Shown: piece by piece, positions 14,221-16,082 of the stretch
Numbering within the stretch: position 1 is the first letter of the stretch
Layout: each line of letters begins with the position of its first letter
DNA from: Clostridiales bacterium
Lineage (GTDB): Bacteria; Bacillota; Clostridia; Christensenellales; Aristaeellaceae
Direction of reading: 5' to 3'
DNA: 16,082 nucleotides
Assembly (NCBI GenBank): GCA_004555535.1
Contig: SFHU01000063.1
Location: forward strand, 1 to 16,082
The notes under the pieces: model-generated
What the model was told of the DNA's origin: nothing
Databases searched by the model: none
The model's input: only the letters and a program-made list of their open reading frames with translations
Made by a program: the position numbers and the translations under genes

Positions 14221-15506
14221 TTTCTGCGCTCGCGGAGCTTGAGCTCCTGCCCCTGATCGGAGGGGGTGTAGTATTTCCTGCCCTTGACCTCGGGCGGCAT
14301 ATATTCCTGGGGAACCCAGTGGCCGGGGTAATCGTGCGGATATTTGTACTGCGCGCCCGAGCCAAGGCGCTCATGACCAGCATAATGCGTATCGCGCAGA
14401 TGGACGGGAACGGGCTGGAAGCCGCCCTTTTCGGCGTCGGAAACGCAGGCGGTCAGCGCGGATACGACCGAGTTGGACTTCGGGCTCTCGCAGACGGCGA
14501 TGATCGCCTGGGCGAGCGAGAGGCGCGCCTCCGGCAGACCGACCATCTCGAGTGCCTGCGCGGCGGCGACAGCCTGCAGCATCGCCGTCGGATTGGCGAG
14601 GCCGACATCCTCACTGGCGTGCGCGATGATCCGTCGCGCGATCAGCCGGGGATCGACGCCCGCGTAGAGCAGGCGCGCAAACCAGGCGAGCGCCGCGTCG
14701 GAATCGCTGCCGCGCATGCTCTTGCAGAAGGCGGACAGCATGTCGTAATACAGCGATTCATCGCAGCGGATGACAGGCTTCTGGATGGATTCCTCCGCGA
14801 CGGCGAGCGTCACATGGATGCAGCCGGCCTCGTCGGGATCGGTGGTCAGTACGGCCAGCTCGAGCGCGCCCAGTGCCGAGCGCACGTCGCCGCCGGCAAT
14901 ATGCGCGATATGCGCGGCAGCAGCCTCGTCGAGCACGACCTGTTTGTTGCCGAAGCCGCGCTCCCTGTCATCGAGCGCGCGGCGCATGGCGAGGCGCACG
15001 TCGGCATCCGTGAGCGGCTTGAATTCGAAGATGCGGCAGCGGCTGACGATGGCCGGCGTCATCGAGATGAGCGGGTTTTCCGTCGTGGAGCCGATGAAGC
15101 GAACGACGCCGCGCTCGATGGCCGGGAGGATGCTATCGCTTTGTGACTTGCTCCAGCGGTGGCATTCGTCCAGCAGCAGATAGGTCGACTGGCCATAGAG
15201 GGACCGCCTGTCCTGGGCCTCCCTGATGACCTTTCGCACATCCGCCACGCCGCTGGTCACGGCGTTGAGCTGAACGAACGCGGAGTGGGTCGTGTTCGCG
15301 ATGATGGAGGCGAGCGTCGTCTTGCCGCAGCCGGGCGGGCCGTAAAAGATCGAGGAGGTCATGCGGTCGGCCTCGATTGCGCGGCGGAGAAGACGGCCCG
15401 GGCCCACGAGATGGGTCTGACCAATGAACTCGACGAGCGTGCGCGGGCGCATCCGGTCGGCAAGTGGACTGAGCGCGGCTTCGCTGTGGGAAAAGAGATC
15501 CTGCAT
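14199..15506 (-). CDS. rarA: Replication-associated recombination protein A (AAA+ ATPase, RarA/MgsA)
   Basis: A 435-residue AAA+ ATPase of the clamp-loader-like group that acts at stalled replication forks with single-strand binding protein. Parts seen: the N-terminal DLFSHSEAALSPLADRMRPRTLVEFIGQ typical of the family, Walker A GPPGCGKTT (56-64), Walker B LLLDECHRW (110-118; the family more often has DEIHRF), sensor 1 GSTTENP and the SRC arginine finger, then the C-terminal tetramerisation part with ASEDVGLANP and a GYKYPHDYPGHW-like segment (here QYKYPHDYPGHW). The start at 15506 has GGAGGA six bases upstream; a longer frame to 15629 would begin upstream of the promoter. It is transcribed away from the rRNA operon as a single gene. 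Confidence 0.96.
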   Translation of the reverse strand: MQDLFSHSEAALSPLADRMRPRTLVEFIGQTHLVGPGRLLRRAIEADRMTSSIFYGPPGCGKTTLASIIANTTHSAFVQLNAVTSGVADVRKVIREAQDRRSLYGQSTYLLLDECHRWSKSQSDSILPAIERGVVRFIGSTTENPLISMTPAIVSRCRIFEFKPLTDADVRLAMRRALDDRERGFGNKQVVLDEAAAAHIAHIAGGDVRSALGALELAVLTTDPDEAGCIHVTLAVAEESIQKPVIRCDESLYYDMLSAFCKSMRGSDSDAALAWFARLLYAGVDPRLIARRIIAHASEDVGLANPTAMLQAVAAAQALEMVGLPEARLSLAQAIIAVCESPKSNSVVSALTACVSDAEKGGFQPVPVHLRDTHYAGHERLGSGAQYKYPHDYPGHWVPQEYMPPEVKGRKYYTPSDQGQELKLRERRKTRGIVD

Positions 15507-15579
15507 GCTGATCCTCCGTGAAAGGCTGAAATGGGGCGCTGCTGTGCTGATCAGAAAAAGGCAGGAGCGCCTATTTCCT

Positions 15580-15608
15580 ATTATATCGCCAATACGGAGG
15601 ACTGTCAA
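15580..15608 (-). promoter_or_regulatory. Sigma-A promoter of rarA
   Basis: Reading leftwards, TTGACA (15608-15603), 17 bases and TATAAT (15585-15580): a perfect consensus. Transcription should start near 15573, giving a leader of about 67 nt. This rules out the longer in-frame starts of rarA. No LexA-type (Cheo box) operator was noticed beside it. Confidence 0.87.
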
Positions 15609-15684
15609 AGTACAATGGACGAGGGACAAAGAAGGGCGATAACGCAGAAATGCAAATTCCGTTCAAAAAAGATTAAAAAATGTA

Positions 15685-15713
15685 TTGACAAAGGGGCGGA
15701 GGAGCAGTATAAT
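15685..15713 (+). promoter_or_regulatory. rRNA operon promoter
   Basis: TTGACA (15685-15690), 17 bases and TATAAT (15708-15713), a perfect consensus, with an A-rich UP-element-like tract just upstream (about 15652-15684). The start should be near 15720. It stands back-to-back with the rarA promoter, about 76 bases between the two -35 boxes. Only one rRNA promoter was found; a second, further upstream, would fall inside rarA. Confidence 0.88.
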
Positions 15714-15719
15714 AACTGA

Positions 15720-15888
15720 GCTGTCAGCGCGAGAGCAACTCAAACCGCTGACACGCTGATCCTTGAAAACGATACAGAATCAAGAAGAACGCGGAACTGC
15801 GATTTTCACGAGTCGCAGTTCAAAAGAGACAGTCAATTCGAAATGAGTTTTGAACCTGAAGGAAGACTTCAGGAGTCAATACAGGATT
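15720..15888 (+). other. rRNA operon leader with boxA-like site and three hairpins
   Basis: The leader contains TGTCAGCG/CGCTGACA (15722-15729 with 15746-15753), GAACTGCGA/TCGCAGTTC (15794-15802 with 15813-15821) and CCTGAAG/CTTCAGG (15855-15861 with 15867-15873). TGATCCTTGAAAAC (15757-15770) resembles the boxA antitermination site found before rRNA genes of Bacillota. The strand that would pair with the 3' flank of 16S for RNase III processing cannot be identified because that flank lies outside the window. Confidence 0.6.

Positions 15889-16082
<194 letters not shown>

Overview
The window is 16 kb of GC-rich chromosomal DNA with tightly packed genes, AT-rich sigma-A promoters (TTGACA, 17 bp, TATAAT) and strong GGAGG-type ribosome binding sites. 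These features, a clostridial-looking 16S start, a gene for a sugar-type solute-binding protein, an AEC carrier and a Tet(M)-like GTPase, point to a high-GC member of the Clostridia (Bacillota), probably an uncultured or gut lineage. I cannot name the family from the sequence.

Layout. (1) 1-627, minus: 5' part of a family 1 extracellular solute-binding protein, with its own promoter back-to-back with the ychF promoter. (2) 993-2090: ychF, followed by a structured intergenic repeat and an intrinsic terminator. (3) 2422-6110: a YjjG-type HAD phosphatase, translationally coupled (ATGA) to a 994-residue lipoprotein with seven peptidoglycan-binding repeats and a beta-propeller-like C-terminus. (4) 6107-6583, minus: a cysteine-cluster protein, convergent with the lipoprotein gene and divergent from the next operon. 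(5) 6744-12400: a probable five-gene operon: orphan DNA methyltransferase, an unrecognised two-domain protein in the position usually held by rimM, trmD, an AEC transporter and a Tet(M)/EF-G-like GTPase. (6) 12630-13988: a MocR-type regulator in which the PLP-binding lysine is replaced by arginine. (7) 14199-15506, minus: rarA. (8) 15685 to the end: a consensus rRNA promoter, a structured leader and the first ~190 nt of 16S rRNA.

The window is mainly a translation and genome-maintenance neighbourhood (YchF, TrmD, EF-like GTPase, RarA, rRNA), with an envelope module in the middle. The most unusual signals are: a ~140-nt intergenic element present in two full copies (2121-2265 and 14020-14159) and one degraded copy (12543-12594), with three predicted hairpins and compensatory base changes, always in the 3' region of a plus-strand gene; the Lys-to-Arg change in the MocR regulator; the orphan methyltransferase and the duplicated-domain protein fused into the trmD operon; and two divergent promoters whose -35 boxes occupy the same bases. 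No CRISPR array, insertion sequence, phage gene or tRNA was seen.
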